From Vespa crabro (lineage: Eukaryota > Arthropoda > Insecta > Hymenoptera > Vespidae): a stretch of DNA of 64,000 nt. The notes under the pieces are model-generated. The model worked only from the letters and a program-made list of their open reading frames with translations. It ran no database searches and was not told where the DNA came from. The stretch's first letter is position 1. Every line of letters starts with the position of its first letter. The DNA lies in assembly GCF_910589235.1 (NCBI RefSeq), contig NC_060963.1, forward strand, positions 7,417,501 to 7,481,500. Direction: 5' to 3'. Of this stretch, positions 23,520-35,800 are shown one piece after another. Made by a program: the position numbers and the translations under genes.

Positions 23520-25620
23520 ATGCATTTTTCTATACCAGACACCCAAGAATTTTTAGATGCAGCTAGTAACACATATGTTGTAAGTATTAATATCATAAAT
23601 TATAATTAAAATTAAATTATAATTAAAACAATTATATATATTTTACTCCTACTTGTTATTTGATTTTCAGGGCTACAATATCCATATTAATGGATTATTT
23701 CATTGTACTGTACGTTACAAGCAATTGCTTAACTTACACGAACAGTTAGTAAAAGATGTTGATATTCCTCTTCCAACATTTCCTCCAAAAAAGTTCTTTC
23801 CTTTAACTATGACTCAACAAGAAGAACGCCGTGTTGGTTTAGAAAAATATATTCAGACAATAGGACAAGATCCAGTAATAAATTCTTCAGAATTATTAAA
23901 TGGATTTTTATTAAATGCACAACAAGAAGCTGTGAATGGTCCATTTGAGAATGAGTATTTAGATGTATTTCTTTCAAATGACTATAAAGTAACCATTAAT
24001 GTTTCTACAAAAGAAAACTCTGGACAAGTTCTAAAGGTATTTGTGTATATTATCAAAAAGATTATCAACTGTAATAGAAGTGCGATTTCATTTTTTATGC
24101 ATACCTATATCTCTTTTTAGAAAGTATATGACAGTATTATGTTACTGAACCATTTGCACCATTACTTTGCTTTGTTTATTATTGTACAAGAAGATAACAA
24201 TGCAATTGGTATGCATGCAATATGCTTTAATATTATTATTATTTTTTTATTTTATTATATTTATGTATCATATAATAACTTTTTGTTTTGTCCAGTATTG
24301 CGGAAGTTACAGGATTTTGAATCTCCTGTTATAACATATAAAAACATGTGTACTCTAGGTATTCGAGTAGTACTTGGAAGAAATTATTGGGATATTGAGC
24401 ATGATTTAGAAATATTAGATGATTCGGTAGGTTTAAGTTTATTATACAACCAAACAGTAGCTGAGATTCAAAGGGGATGGATCTTGATTACAGATGAAGT
24501 GCAAAATTGCTTGGAAAATCTACAGAAAAATGAAACGAAAAAAGAGGTATCTTGTGTATAAGTAATTTCAATTTTTTAAGTTAATATGTGTGTGTGTATT
24601 AACATATATGTATATATATATATATGTATATTAAAAAAATATAATATATATATATATGTAAAGTATATATAAATATATATATTATATATATTATATTTTT
24701 TTAGTATATGAAGATTGCACGCACTTTGAAATATTATGGTTATGTACAATTTATACCATGTTTTTGTGATTATCCTCAATCAGAATCGAAGGTAATAATT
24801 GCCATTGGTAAAAATGAATTAAATTTACGTGTATTAACGTCCGATCCTAAACCACAAGAAATAGCATTTAAGGTAACTAGAATGCGATGTTGGCGTATAA
24901 CTACTTCACAAAATGTAAGTGTGTAGAAAATAAGTATATGTTTGGAAAGTTAAGAGTAGTTACAGTTATAAATAACAACAGATATAATATTTTTAGGGTA
25001 TAGATAGATACAACCATCATGATCATTTTAATCTTGAGCTATCTTTTGAATATTTAATAGCGAAGAATCAATTGCAATGGATTACGATTTCTTCTGATCA
25101 GGCTATTTTAATGTCTGTATGTCTGCAGTCTATGATAGACGAATTATTATTAAAAAGTACACATGGCAACAAGCATCAGGTTTATAGATAATTTATTAAT
25201 ATTAATAAAATCAAATGTTAATTTTTTAATTTTAGCAATGAGTGCATTTATTTTCAGGAACCACAAAAAAAATCATGGACATATATAATGAGAGATGGAC
25301 ATAGCCGTATTGTTATGGGTGCTGGACCAATAGAAAATATTGATGAAGAAAAACAAGTATGAAGATTGACTGTTTTATCTAATTATTTCTTATATTCTGC
25401 TCAAACTATATTATTTTTTATTTTGTAGCAAGATGAAGTTCATTCCACTGCTGGAGTAGAACCTATTATTAAAAAATTAACAGACAGGTTGTCAATTATA
25501 AAACTAAAGAAATCTAGCGACGACAAAACTATAGTTTATAAACATGAAAGAGGACGCACAAGAGAATGTGATATTGTGGAAAATAATGCATTTTATACTA
25601 TAGGAGATGAAGATTTATAG
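23520..25620 (+). CDS. SNX17: sorting nexin 17 (PX-FERM cargo adaptor)
   Basis: Eight exons: 23520-23579, 23671-24036, 24121-24208, 24296-24546, 24705-24914, 24997-25179, 25258-25356 and 25429-25620. All are GT-AG and in phase, giving 482 residues (human about 470). SNX17 binds PI3P on early endosomes and recycles NPxY/NxxY cargo such as integrins and LRP1 to the cell surface, working with the Retriever and CCC complexes. Seen: an MHFSIPDT start; a PX domain (about 1-110) with TVRYKQLLNLHEQL and PTFPPKKFFPLT; the FERM-like part with LLYNQTVAEIQRGWIL and FKVTRMRCWRITTS; and a C-terminal tail ending IGDEDL, the conserved Retriever-binding end. SNX27 and SNX31 are less likely because there is no PDZ domain and the tail is SNX17-type. 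The 3' end converges with hippo. Confidence 0.96.
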
Positions 25621-28342
25621 TCTCTTATTACTTATTATTCTAAAGAATTAAACAAATGTTTGCTTGACAAATTCTATATTATATTTTATATAATATAATA
25701 ACTTTTTTAATAATCTATATATAATTGCAACTAAAAAACTGATGATATTATGACTATAACGAGTAGACATCAGAATTTGTGATATATTTATATACATGTT
25801 AATATGAATTAACTTTCTGTAATATATTGTATATTGCAAAGATATTTATGCGATAAGAAAATACGCGAATATTCTAATTTTTTTTAATATAAAATCAAAT
25901 ATGATACTGAAGTTTCAATATGAAATTTCTAAAAAACTTGTCAATTTATATAAAACATATTCTTTGTACGCATTTTTTGTATTTTTCATTTTTTAATGGT
26001 ACTGTAAAATGTGTTTTTAATGTAATGAGATTTTTTTAATATTAAACTAAAAAAAAAAATTATTCCACGTGTACTGATAGAAATTTGTATAATACCATTA
26101 ACTTCATATATTTTTATAATGAAAATAATATGTACTACAAAGTAAATAATGGGTCACTTATGTAAATAAAACTTGAATATCCTGAATGATTAAAAAGTTA
26201 ATAAGAGCACACTGTAGAAACAATGGAAAATCTTATCTTTAAAGCTCAGTGGCAAATGCATATTTATTGATGAAAAAGTAAAGACGGTTTTGGCAGATAC
26301 TATACATATCTTGGCTAATCTTTACATAAAGGAATTATGTTATTATACTAATAACCTGGAGATAAATATTAAATTTTAACAAAATGGCGTTCCGATGCAT
26401 CACTGTATCTGCAATAATACTGATGTGATATTCTTTTGTTCATTGTAAATACGAATCACATAATATAAAATCAGTTTTGTATATGTAATGAAAAATATTT
26501 GATAATACATAATTTTTTAAAATTGCAGTAAAAAGAAAAATGAAATGAATATCTAAAAATGGGTTTCACATTGAATAATACAGAGAATAGGAGATTTCAA
26601 TGAAGCCACAAATATCGATGAAAGTAACAATTTGTGTATATTATTCTCAACGTTATATAAAAGAAGCAAATAATGAAGCAAAAATCATTATACAATAGGT
26701 TTCATTTCTATTAAAAAAAGGGAAAAGATAAACCGAACACTTATTACATGAGTTGTCACTTTGTTGAAGAATTTCTATCTCTATAATAATTTTTATGAAT
26801 TTTCTTAGTGGCTCCAAAAAAAAAAGAATTGAAAAAAATCCAATTGATCTAGTTTAGAGTAATTTAAATTCAGATCTTGTATTACTGACATCGTGCATAT
26901 TTTCTATATCAAAAATATGTTATTATTCTGTATCAATCCTCAAACGGATAAAAAGTAAGTTCAGTTCTGGCTACAGGATCTAAGTGTCATCGATCTACCT
27001 TTATTATATATGTACGAAATAGCCCAACGTCAGCAAAGAATTACTCTGTATGTAGTCATTCTCTACAATTTTAGGCAATGAGTCAAGTACGAATCACCAT
27101 TATGACAACTTGCCACATTTGGGAATTGTATATAAATATTGTTTTGTTGAATTAATCGATGATTATTAATGTCATGATATCATAATCGTTACTAGTAGTC
27201 GTACAACTTCGCAATTTCGATAATTTCAATACCCTACTATTGCGAAGTAGAGAAATATAAGACTATTCTCTAATAGGGAAGACTAATCCTAGTAAGTTCT
27301 TTCACGAAATATTTTTTTGCAATGTATCGTCTCACCCACCATGATATTACGTAAAACTACGTAAAATCTTACCATGTATGAGAATGCAAAAACTTATATG
27401 TTTAAAATACATGGTGTTTCGTGCTTAAGAAAGAAAGTCTCTCAAGGTGAGATTAAATTGATGTAAGCTAATATTGACATCACGCGTAATTGAAATTATA
27501 TACTATGTATGGCAGTAGAATTAGCAATAAAGTAAAATTCGCGTTTGATAAAATGAAAATACTTAAATGCCTAAAACGAAATTTATATATATGTATGTAT
27601 GTATCATGTAAATGATGTTCAGGGCTTGTAGTGGTATCTCTTTCTAAAACTTCAGGTCACTGGCCATATTATCGTATTAGATATGACCTTAAATTTTTCA
27701 CTGTACCTCGCAAAACAATGAGGTTTATTAGCATAAGCAACAAGTAGGGGGATAGCTTTAGAAAGCCAATATCCAAGCTCTAATAATGATCTTATTACAA
27801 ATATTCTTGTTAAAATAAATGGCATTGAACGTGACTAGTAGACGCAAGATTGTCGTCAAATTTCATTTCCAAACAAGCCAACAATTGTAAATTTTATGCT
27901 TTACCGTTGCACATGCATTGCACACCTTCTTGCATTTCCTAATCAACCCTAAAAAGGGACATATACTTTCTGTAAGAATAGTATATTTAACAGTAAATAT
28001 GTGTAAATTTAATAGAAAAGAAAAACACGAAAAAAATGAAGGAAGAGTTAAGTAGAGTTATTGTTTCTTCACCTAAATCATGTAAAATAATTTACATTGG
28101 TGACGTGAGGCTATTGGCTAGTATTATCTATATACCCTAGTTTCCCAAAGACAAGCGACATTTATTTGAAGAGGGAAGTTATTTTAAAATGATTATATCT
28201 CTTGCTAGATAAATGTACATAAAACAAATGTCCTTTTCTTTGACGAAACTAGGGATAAAGTGGATAAAATCTATTTGTTTATACAACTGTACACTCTTTA
28301 TCTATCATCACACTCGTTTGTTTAAAAAAAGAAGTCAAACTG
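25621..28342. other. convergent 3' region between SNX17 and hippo
   Basis: About 2.7 kb with no coding exon on either strand. It should contain the SNX17 3' UTR at the left and the hippo 3' UTR at the right; the hippo 3' UTR could be long, because base composition from about 26.8 kb rightward is more mixed than typical intergenic sequence here. Confidence 0.5.
26165..26170 (+). terminator. SNX17: candidate SNX17 poly(A) signal
   Basis: AATAAA about 545 bp past the SNX17 stop codon. It is a candidate only, because the sequence is AT-rich. Confidence 0.4.
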
Positions 28343-31288
28343 TTAGAAGTTCTGTTGTCTCTTTCGTTTAGTATCCATGGCATCTAAAATAGGTTGCCTT
28401 TTCGTTTGATATCTTCTTCTTAATTCATCAATTTCGCGTTCCATTTCAGCGTCCAGATTAGCCATTCGTTGTTGCAGTTCTTCATAAGACAGAAACTTTA
28501 ACTGCAGGAATATTAATTGTGATAGTATTTGGTTAATGTGTAAAGATAAGAATTTGTTTACAAACATGAAACTACTATTTTGTCTAAATAAGGTCTACAT
28601 ATCTAAATCGTAAAAAGGAAGATAATTAACTGTAAGTAACGTCTAATTTGTAATATATATAACATTATATTGTATAACTTGCTAATATACTTACAAAGTC
28701 AAAATCACGTTCCGTAAATACGTTTTGAAATTTGCCTACATTATTAGGCGGTTGTTCTTGCACTGGATGCGATATTTGATTGAGTTGTAATTGTAAATGG
28801 CTTTGAAACCTTTGAGATTCTGTAGCACCTTGAACTTCAATTTTATTAGCGATCTCTACATTATGCGCTCCTGATATTTGGCCATTACCCTAAACACATT
28901 TATAATTAATTTTTTTTTTTTTAAATTAATATCTTAAAAGTTTTGTTCAAAAACTTACTTTTCCTATCTCAGGTGCTTCCTTTTTATCAAAATGATCTAG
29001 GAACAAAGGTCGATATTTCTTCCCAGATTCAACTGATCCAGTATTATGCCCTAGAAGTAGTTACACACGTATACGTATAATATAATATTTTTTTTTATAT
29101 TCATATCTTTGTATAGATGCAAATTACTAACTTTTCATAGTGGCTTCAGTATCGGTATCACTGTTAATGACCATTGTACCAAGATCTAATACTGCAGATA
29201 CAAGCGTTCCAGTGTCTGGTAAATCATGACTGGGAACGAGCGTTCCTGTGTCTTCTGGCAAAGGTTTCATAGTACCACTACAGTCTTCTTCATCCTTGAT
29301 ATTTGCAGACAGAATGATATTATTATTACGTTAAATATTTACAAAATGATGTAAATTTATGCATGAAAAATTAAGTTTTATTAGGCGACATTACCGAATC
29401 ATCCGCTTGATTTTGATTTTTGATCGCGACGTTGTTGATAACATGTGCACGATGTGCACTTTGCTTCTCTCGTATTTCATGTGCTTCAGCGATCATTTGA
29501 CTAAGAATACTTGGTTGTTTCGCATTGCCTATAATAATACATTGTTATACAAATTCCAAGAAGAAATTAAATAAAGTTATTTACATTTATTTTTTATAAC
29601 AGATGTACAATGTTTACCAATAAATTCATGATTGAGTAATTCAGTCGCCGTAGCTCTCTCTTCTGGATTTTTAACAAGGCACCCACTGACAAAGTCAATA
29701 AATTCTGGACTCCATTGATCTGGTTCTCTAAAGCTAGGTGGAGGTTTAGTTGGAATCATAAATATAGCTCTCATCGGATGGATATCACCATAGGGAGGTT
29801 TTCCTTCGGCCATTTCCAAAGCCGTTATACCGAGTGACCATATATCCGCAACACAGTCATATCCTATCTCTTGTATTACTTCGGGTGCCATCCAAAATGG
29901 CGTTCCAATTACTGTATTACGTTTAGCCATTGTATCCTATGTAAAAGACAATCGTTATCAGTTTTACTTTCTCATATCGTAGTTTCTCATATCAAAGTAT
30001 TAAATCTTACAGTCAATTGACCCGCTACACCAAAATCGGCTAATTTAGCGTGTCCTTCGTTATTTAGTAAAATATTTCCAGCTTTAATATCCCTGTGTAT
30101 TTTTCTTCTTAAATGCAAGTATTCTAATCCCTTCAAGGTATCACTGAGAATTGTAGCGATTTCATCTTCTTGCAGCGTCTTTTTCCTTAATCTCATAATA
30201 TCGCTAACAGATCCAGCGCCACAATATTCCATCACGATCTGGAAGATCAATAATTCAACATTATTATACAATTCAATAAAATTGCACTAAGTGAAAAACA
30301 GTAATCATTAAAATTCACAAAATAAAATATATATATATCTTTTATTTATATAAATTTAATTCTAATAATTTCATATGCATTTACCCATAAGTCTGTATTT
30401 TTAAAATAACTTCCATAATATTTAACAACGTATGGGGAGTCACATTGTTGCATAATTGAAATTTCCTTGATGATTTCCTGTAAATCCGTATCCACGGGTA
30501 CTTGTTTAATAGCCAGCACTTGTCCACTCTCTTTATGCAGTGCCTTGTAAACGGATCCATAAGACCTGCATTGTATATAATCATAGAAAAATAAATATAT
30601 ATATATATATATATGTATTTAAAATTACAAATGATAAGCTTCTTCTATCTTTAAGAAATTTTCTTTAGATTATAATCGTTTACAAATTAATAAAGATATA
30701 ATGTCGTTGATTAAGTCATAGCTGTTTTTAAGAAGTAAATTTAGGAATACATTTAAATACGAAAAAAAATTACATAGACTCACCCTTCTCCTAGTTTGCA
30801 TATAATGTCAAATACTTCCTCGGGTTGCCTTGTTAAGCTTTCTTCGGACAACTTTTTTAATTCGCTGCAAAACATAAAATAAAAAGCTTGAGAATGTTTC
30901 AGTATAATATAGTAAGCTATGTACATTTTAATAGATTTTTTTTTCTTTATAAAAACGTTGCAATTTATAATGCGTTTCTTAAACATAATGTTAACTCAGA
31001 TTGTACAGTGATATCAAAGCTGTCAATAAATTTTATGGAATGTCGTCACATGGAGTTACAAAAGATATAGTCGAAAGAAACATATTTTAAAGAAGAAACT
31101 GCGACAGGTTAACAAAGGAAGAAAATATCACTTTGAATGAAGAGCATCGATTCATAATCGACTTCAAATAATCATGTAAATTAAAAGATAAAGGATTGAA
31201 ATTATTTTCTGATTTATTAAGATATAAAAACTAACGAAGGACAACTAATCGTAAACGCATAAACAACCGAATACCTCTTAGAAGACAT
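28343..31288 (-). CDS. hpo: Hippo serine/threonine kinase (MST1/2 orthologue)
   Basis: Ten exons on the minus strand: 31288-31275, 30864-30784, 30565-30385, 30238-30011, 29936-29618, 29528-29395, 29294-29132, 29050-28959, 28889-28695 and 28501-28343. All are GT-AG with matching phases, giving 521 residues. Hippo phosphorylates and activates Warts/LATS with Salvador and Mats, restraining Yorkie. Seen: the glycine loop GEGSYGSVYKA; the ATP lysine near 52 (VLAIKQVPV); catalytic HRDIKAGN (140-147); DFG at 160-162; the activation segment AKRNTVIGTPFWMAPE with the autophosphorylated Thr near 176; a linker with several T-M motifs (SGTMKP, LGTMVIN, EATMK) of the kind that bind Mob1 when phosphorylated; and a C-terminal SARAH domain (about 470-518, YEELQQRMANLDAEMEREI). 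The 14-nt first coding exon encodes MSSK plus part of a Ser codon. The gene is divergent from yorkie. Confidence 0.97.
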
Positions 31289-32379
31289 CTTCGTTTTTAT
31301 ATCACCGAGTTCTTACTCGATAAAAGCACGTTCTGTGGATGAAAATAATTTAACGCGACTAAAATAGATATCATTCCGTTTGTAAAAATATAATTAATTC
31401 AAACGACGAATATTACATTTTTGGCAATAAATTAAAATAATTACAACCGAAATATCGAAGGCTTCGAACATCGGCCATTGTAGATGGCGGAGTTACCGAA
31501 GCGGTTCGAAAGATGCATTTGAATCATTTGCGCTATTTCGCGCATCTACATAAGAACAATTTCTTGCAAGAGTTCTCGATTGGTTCGTAAAAATAATTTA
31601 ATCGTTAGATTCAGAATCGTTGAATTAGTCTAACGAAAGTTGAAGAAAAAATAAATAAAAGGGAAAACACGAATACATTCTCTTTAACCTTAAAATTGAG
31701 TTTGATCGACTGCAGAGTTGGAAGAGAAGAACGAATCGGAGCAAATGGCAAACCAATAAGATGAGAAGAAAGAAGAGAAAGGGAAAGAATTCGCTAACGG
31801 TACGGAGCTCAACCAATAAGAGGATTCTTAATTCTTGCGTATCATTAAGATCGTGTCTTTCATTGGTCAATTGGTAATCTCTTAGAACGATTGCGGCGCG
31901 CTTTCGTTTAGAGACGTTCTACGGTGATTTTTATCTTCACCCCACCAGCGGTGGGTAGCGTAGGCACCGCCGAAGGCAGTAGGTTGCCAAGAAGGAGCAA
32001 CAGGCCAACACGCCTCGCTTTGGCTCGGTTCGGCTCGGCTCGGCGCTTCGGCGACGTGCGTAGCGTAGCGACTTGCGCCAACGGTCAGGCCATCGTCGAT
32101 CCAGTGCCTAGTGCTTCCGTAACCGTGGCGGCGAGTCGTGGGGTGTGTTTCGTGCCTTTTTGTCGTCCACCACCGTCGAACGCTCGAAACGGAGGGGCTC
32201 GAAAGGGGTGCGTATGTAAGAATCGCGTGTCGTATGCCTTCGCATACGCAGGTGTATCGTAAGGGAGACAAGTGCGAGACGGCGAGGGATAAGATATATC
32301 GTCGAGGGAGGAGATAGAGAGGAGAGACCACGAGAAAAACGGAGGCAAGAGAATCGACGAAGGAGTGAGAGAAAGAGAG

Positions 32380-32635
32380 TGAGTGGGGGGAGAGAGAGAG
32401 GCAGAGAGGAAAGATAAAGGAGAGGCAGAGTGTGCGCGAGCGCGCGGAAGAGAAGACGGAGGCGGTGGCGAAGGAAGGAGGAGAAGGCGGCGGTGGTGGT
32501 GGCGGTGGCGGCGGAGGAGGAGGGGGCGGTGGCGGTGGTGGAGGAGGAGGAGGAGGTGGCGGCGGTGCTGACGGTGGAGGAAAAAGCGTCGTAAGATAGG
32601 AGTCGGTGGCGGCGGCGGCGGCGGAGGTGGAGGAG
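32380..32635. repeat. purine-rich and GGN/GGC triplet repeat block
   Basis: A GAGA-type tract is followed by GGC/GGA/GGT triplets on the plus strand. The minus strand reads as CCN triplets, giving spurious poly-Pro/poly-Ser frames. It probably lies within or just upstream of the yorkie 5' UTR. Confidence 0.8.
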
Positions 32636-32639
32636 GACA

Positions 32640-32760
32640 CGGCGCCGCGACGCGACGCGACGCAGCGCAGCGCAACGCAACGCAACGAAACGCAACGCAA
32701 CGAAATTCAACGCAACGCAACGAAACGCAACGCAACGCAACGTAACGCGGTGCGACGCGA
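32640..32760. repeat. CGCAA pentanucleotide array
   Basis: About 120 bp of tandem CGCAA units with CGAAA, CGACG and CGCAG variants, ending about 140 bp before the yorkie start codon. It probably lies in the yorkie 5' UTR. Every unit carries a CpG, which is unusual for an insect simple repeat. Confidence 0.85.
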
Positions 32761-32897
32761 GAGTAACAAGGTAGAGACGAACGAGTACGAATAAAGAAAA
32801 AGAGCTGGAGGAGAAGGAGGCGAGTAAGAAGTAATAGAAGAAGAACCGACAACAGCAGGGGACGATTGAGAGCGCACGGAGGACCGCGTGATCCAAA

Positions 32898-35800
32898 ATG
32901 GCGCTCAATCAGGAGATCGATCAGTTGTCGAACAGCAATCTCGTCGTGAGGATCGATCAAAATTCAGAATCCGATCTACAAGCTCTGTTCGACACGGTCT
33001 TGAAGCCGGATTCGAAACGTCCGCTTCAAGTGCCGTTGCGTATGCGCAATTTACCCGATTCGTTCTTCAACCCACCATCGACCGGCAGCAGAAGCCCGTC
33101 GATCTCGCACTCGCGCGAAAATTCGGCCGATTCGGCTTTCGGCGCCGGCGGCAGCGGCGGCGCTTCCGGCGCGGTAACGGGGAGCGCCGGAGGACGTAAC
33201 GCGGAATCGTCCGGCGGTGGCGGCGGCAGTGTTGCAGGCGGTGGTAACGTCTCCGTCGTGGGTGGTGGCGCCGGTGGCGGAGGCGGGGGTGGTGGGGCCG
33301 GTGGTAGCGTTGGCGTAGCGAATGGTAGCGGAGGCGGTCCGGCCGGCGGAGGAAGCGCCGCCGGCGGTGTCGGAGGAGCTGGGGGAGTTGTCTCGGCCGC
33401 GGCCGCAGCGGCAAACGCAAACGTCAGCGGGGGTAACAGCGGGCCTGCTGGCGGAACGGCGAACGGCGGTCCGCCGAACGGTGCGGCCGGCGCCTCGGCA
33501 GGCACGGCCGCGAGTGCGAGCGCCGGGAGCGGACCGGCCGGAAGCGCCGCTGCCGCTGGCGCGGCAGCAGCAGCAGCAGCAGCAGCAGCCGCGGCAGCGG
33601 CCGCCGCAGCGGCTGGTTTAACGGTCGCGCATCCGCGCGCTCACAGCAGCCCTGCATCCCTGCAGCAAACTTACGCGTCCGCGCAGCAGGCGCAGCAACA
33701 CGCGCCGCAGCCACACGCGCGTCACCACCATCATCAGAAGCAACGCAGTTACGACGTCATCAGCACGGTCGACGACCTGGGACCCCTGCCACACGGATGG
33801 GAACAGGCGCGTACTGCCGAGGGACAGATCTATTTCCTCAAGTGAGTACCTCATCTCTCTTTATCTTTATCTCTCTCTCTCTCTCTCGCTCTCTCTCTCT
33901 CTTTTTCTTTCTTTCTTCCTTTCTTTCTTTCTTTTTTTCTGTCTTTCCCTTTCTTCCCGTTCTCCTTTTACGCACGCACGCGCTTGCCTTCGCGGACTTT
34001 GATTCTTCCACCTGTTGGCTATCGATAAATCCTCGCTATTTTGCCTTCGTTCGATCGGTTACGTCAACGTGCCTCGGTACCGTTACGACGACGTTATCGC
34101 TATTTCCTTTTGTCATTCTTCTTTGCTGTGGAATTTTTGTTATTTTTATTCCCACGTGCTGACGCAAATACGAACGGTAGTTTTTTTAGTTTTTAAATGA
34201 TCGTTTTGTATACACAATGTGTTCAATTAGCTTGTAGAAAATCGGAAAAAAGTTTCGAAAAGGTCATTGTGCAGCGATACTCCTCTGAAATGAAATGTTT
34301 GAATATAATGCAAAGAAGTTGTTTGCACCGTCGACGCATTTTATCGAACGACGTTACTAAAGTGGACGAAAAATGTGACGCGCAAAGCCGGTGGTACGAT
34401 TCGTCGCGCAGAAACATGGACGTGAATGCGGTCCGGAGGCTTGAGCAACGATGAAGGAGTCGTGGCAGTTTTGTTGTTCAAGCCGGTCTCTCGGTATTCG
34501 CCTTTGCGTGCCTTCGACTTAGGTCCAGTTTCTTCTACGTCGTTCGGTTCGTGCGATCCCTTTCTCTCCTTCTAACTCTGACGATCGTAATTTTTAACTT
34601 ACTCATCGAAATTTCCTTCGGTTTACGTTCTTCCTTTTCAAACCTCAAAAGTTTGTCTACAAATATTTCTCACAATGTCTTTACTCCATTTAATTTTTTA
34701 TTGTTTCAAGTAAACAAATGTTTATTTTTCAATAAAATCGTACGGTATTCTTTGTTCCTGCTTTATCTGATTCCTGTTTTTTCTTCCGTTTTTTCTTCTG
34801 TTCTTTTTTTTTTTTTTTTTTTTAATATACTCGTTTATCGTATCAGTTCAAACGAATCTCGAAATATACTGTATACGCGATAAGACTTTAACAACAAGAA
34901 ACGAAATAGGCCGGTGATTATATCTTGATAGGGAGGAAAATTACGCGATTTATTTTTTACGATTGTACGGTATACGTGTTCGCGTATTGTTCGAAATTCG
35001 TGTTCAGAGACACGATTCATGTATCATTTCTCTGGGAAATGGGCGGAAAAAGGGCGCGAAGATTTTGCCGATTTCTTGACATAAGAGTTCTTCTTTGACG
35101 GTTAGAAGATTGGTGGCGTGTTCTAGGCGAGTCTCGTGCGCTTAAACCGTTATGTTATTACGGCTAACGAAGATGGAACTTTAATGGGCTGATTTTATCT
35201 AGCGGAGATCGTATCCAAGCGATTATGCCAAAGTCCGAAGGAACCTTCGACTTACGTCGTACCGTTAGACGCTGACCGAAGCGATCGAATATCGCTCGAA
35301 TCGTCGTTGAAATCACGTTCTTCGTAATACAAACCCTCGTTATTTCCATTTTTATTGGCATTTGGAAAAATGACGTATTATCGCTAGGAAAGTAAAACGC
35401 CAACTTATATGGTACGATCGTTAACGTGGCGCTAATTGGATAAATTCATTTACGGTAGATTGGGTTCTATGTAATTACGCATTTTCCTAGTAATCGCTTG
35501 ATTCGATTTCATTTTATTGACAAGCAATAAAATTCCTTCGATCTTTTTTCCCCATATACATCGAGACATAATGACCTATGGAATTAACGGATTTTCTTTG
35601 AGATTTTAAAAGACTCGAATTTAATTTCTAAAGAATAATAACGCTACTTGCCGTTCGTTCCTTTTTTCGTTAATCTCAACATATCTATTTTCATTAATAA
35701 TTGCTCATTAATTAATTATTATAGTCTGTGTTATTGTAGATATTAAAAAAAAAAGAAGAAAAAAGGAAAAGAAAAAGAAAAAAAAGATGGAGGAAAAAAG

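Larger units (their letters stand above)
31289..32897. promoter_or_regulatory. shared upstream region between hippo and yorkie
   Basis: 1609 bp separate the two divergent start codons. The hippo side is AT-rich and the yorkie side (from about 31890) is GC- and CpG-rich. Five CCAAT/ATTGG boxes lie at 31579-31583, 31753-31757, 31813-31817, 31862-31866 and 31870-31874, the last four within 122 bp, consistent with NF-Y-type binding at a bidirectional promoter. From 32380 on, purine-rich and GGN-triplet repeats and a CGCAA array probably form the yorkie 5' UTR. Open frames on both strands here are low-complexity artefacts. Confidence 0.6.

Noticed and set aside
31882..32960. Long overlapping minus-strand open frames of 266-291 codons opposite the yorkie 5' region
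   Set aside because: They are poly-Pro, poly-Ser, poly-Leu and CVALR-type repeats produced by GGN triplets and the CGCAA array, open in several frames at once, with no domain.
33026..33505. Minus-strand Pro-rich open frame opposite yorkie exon 1
   Set aside because: It is the complement of the Gly/Ala coding repeat; the plus frame is clearly the real one.
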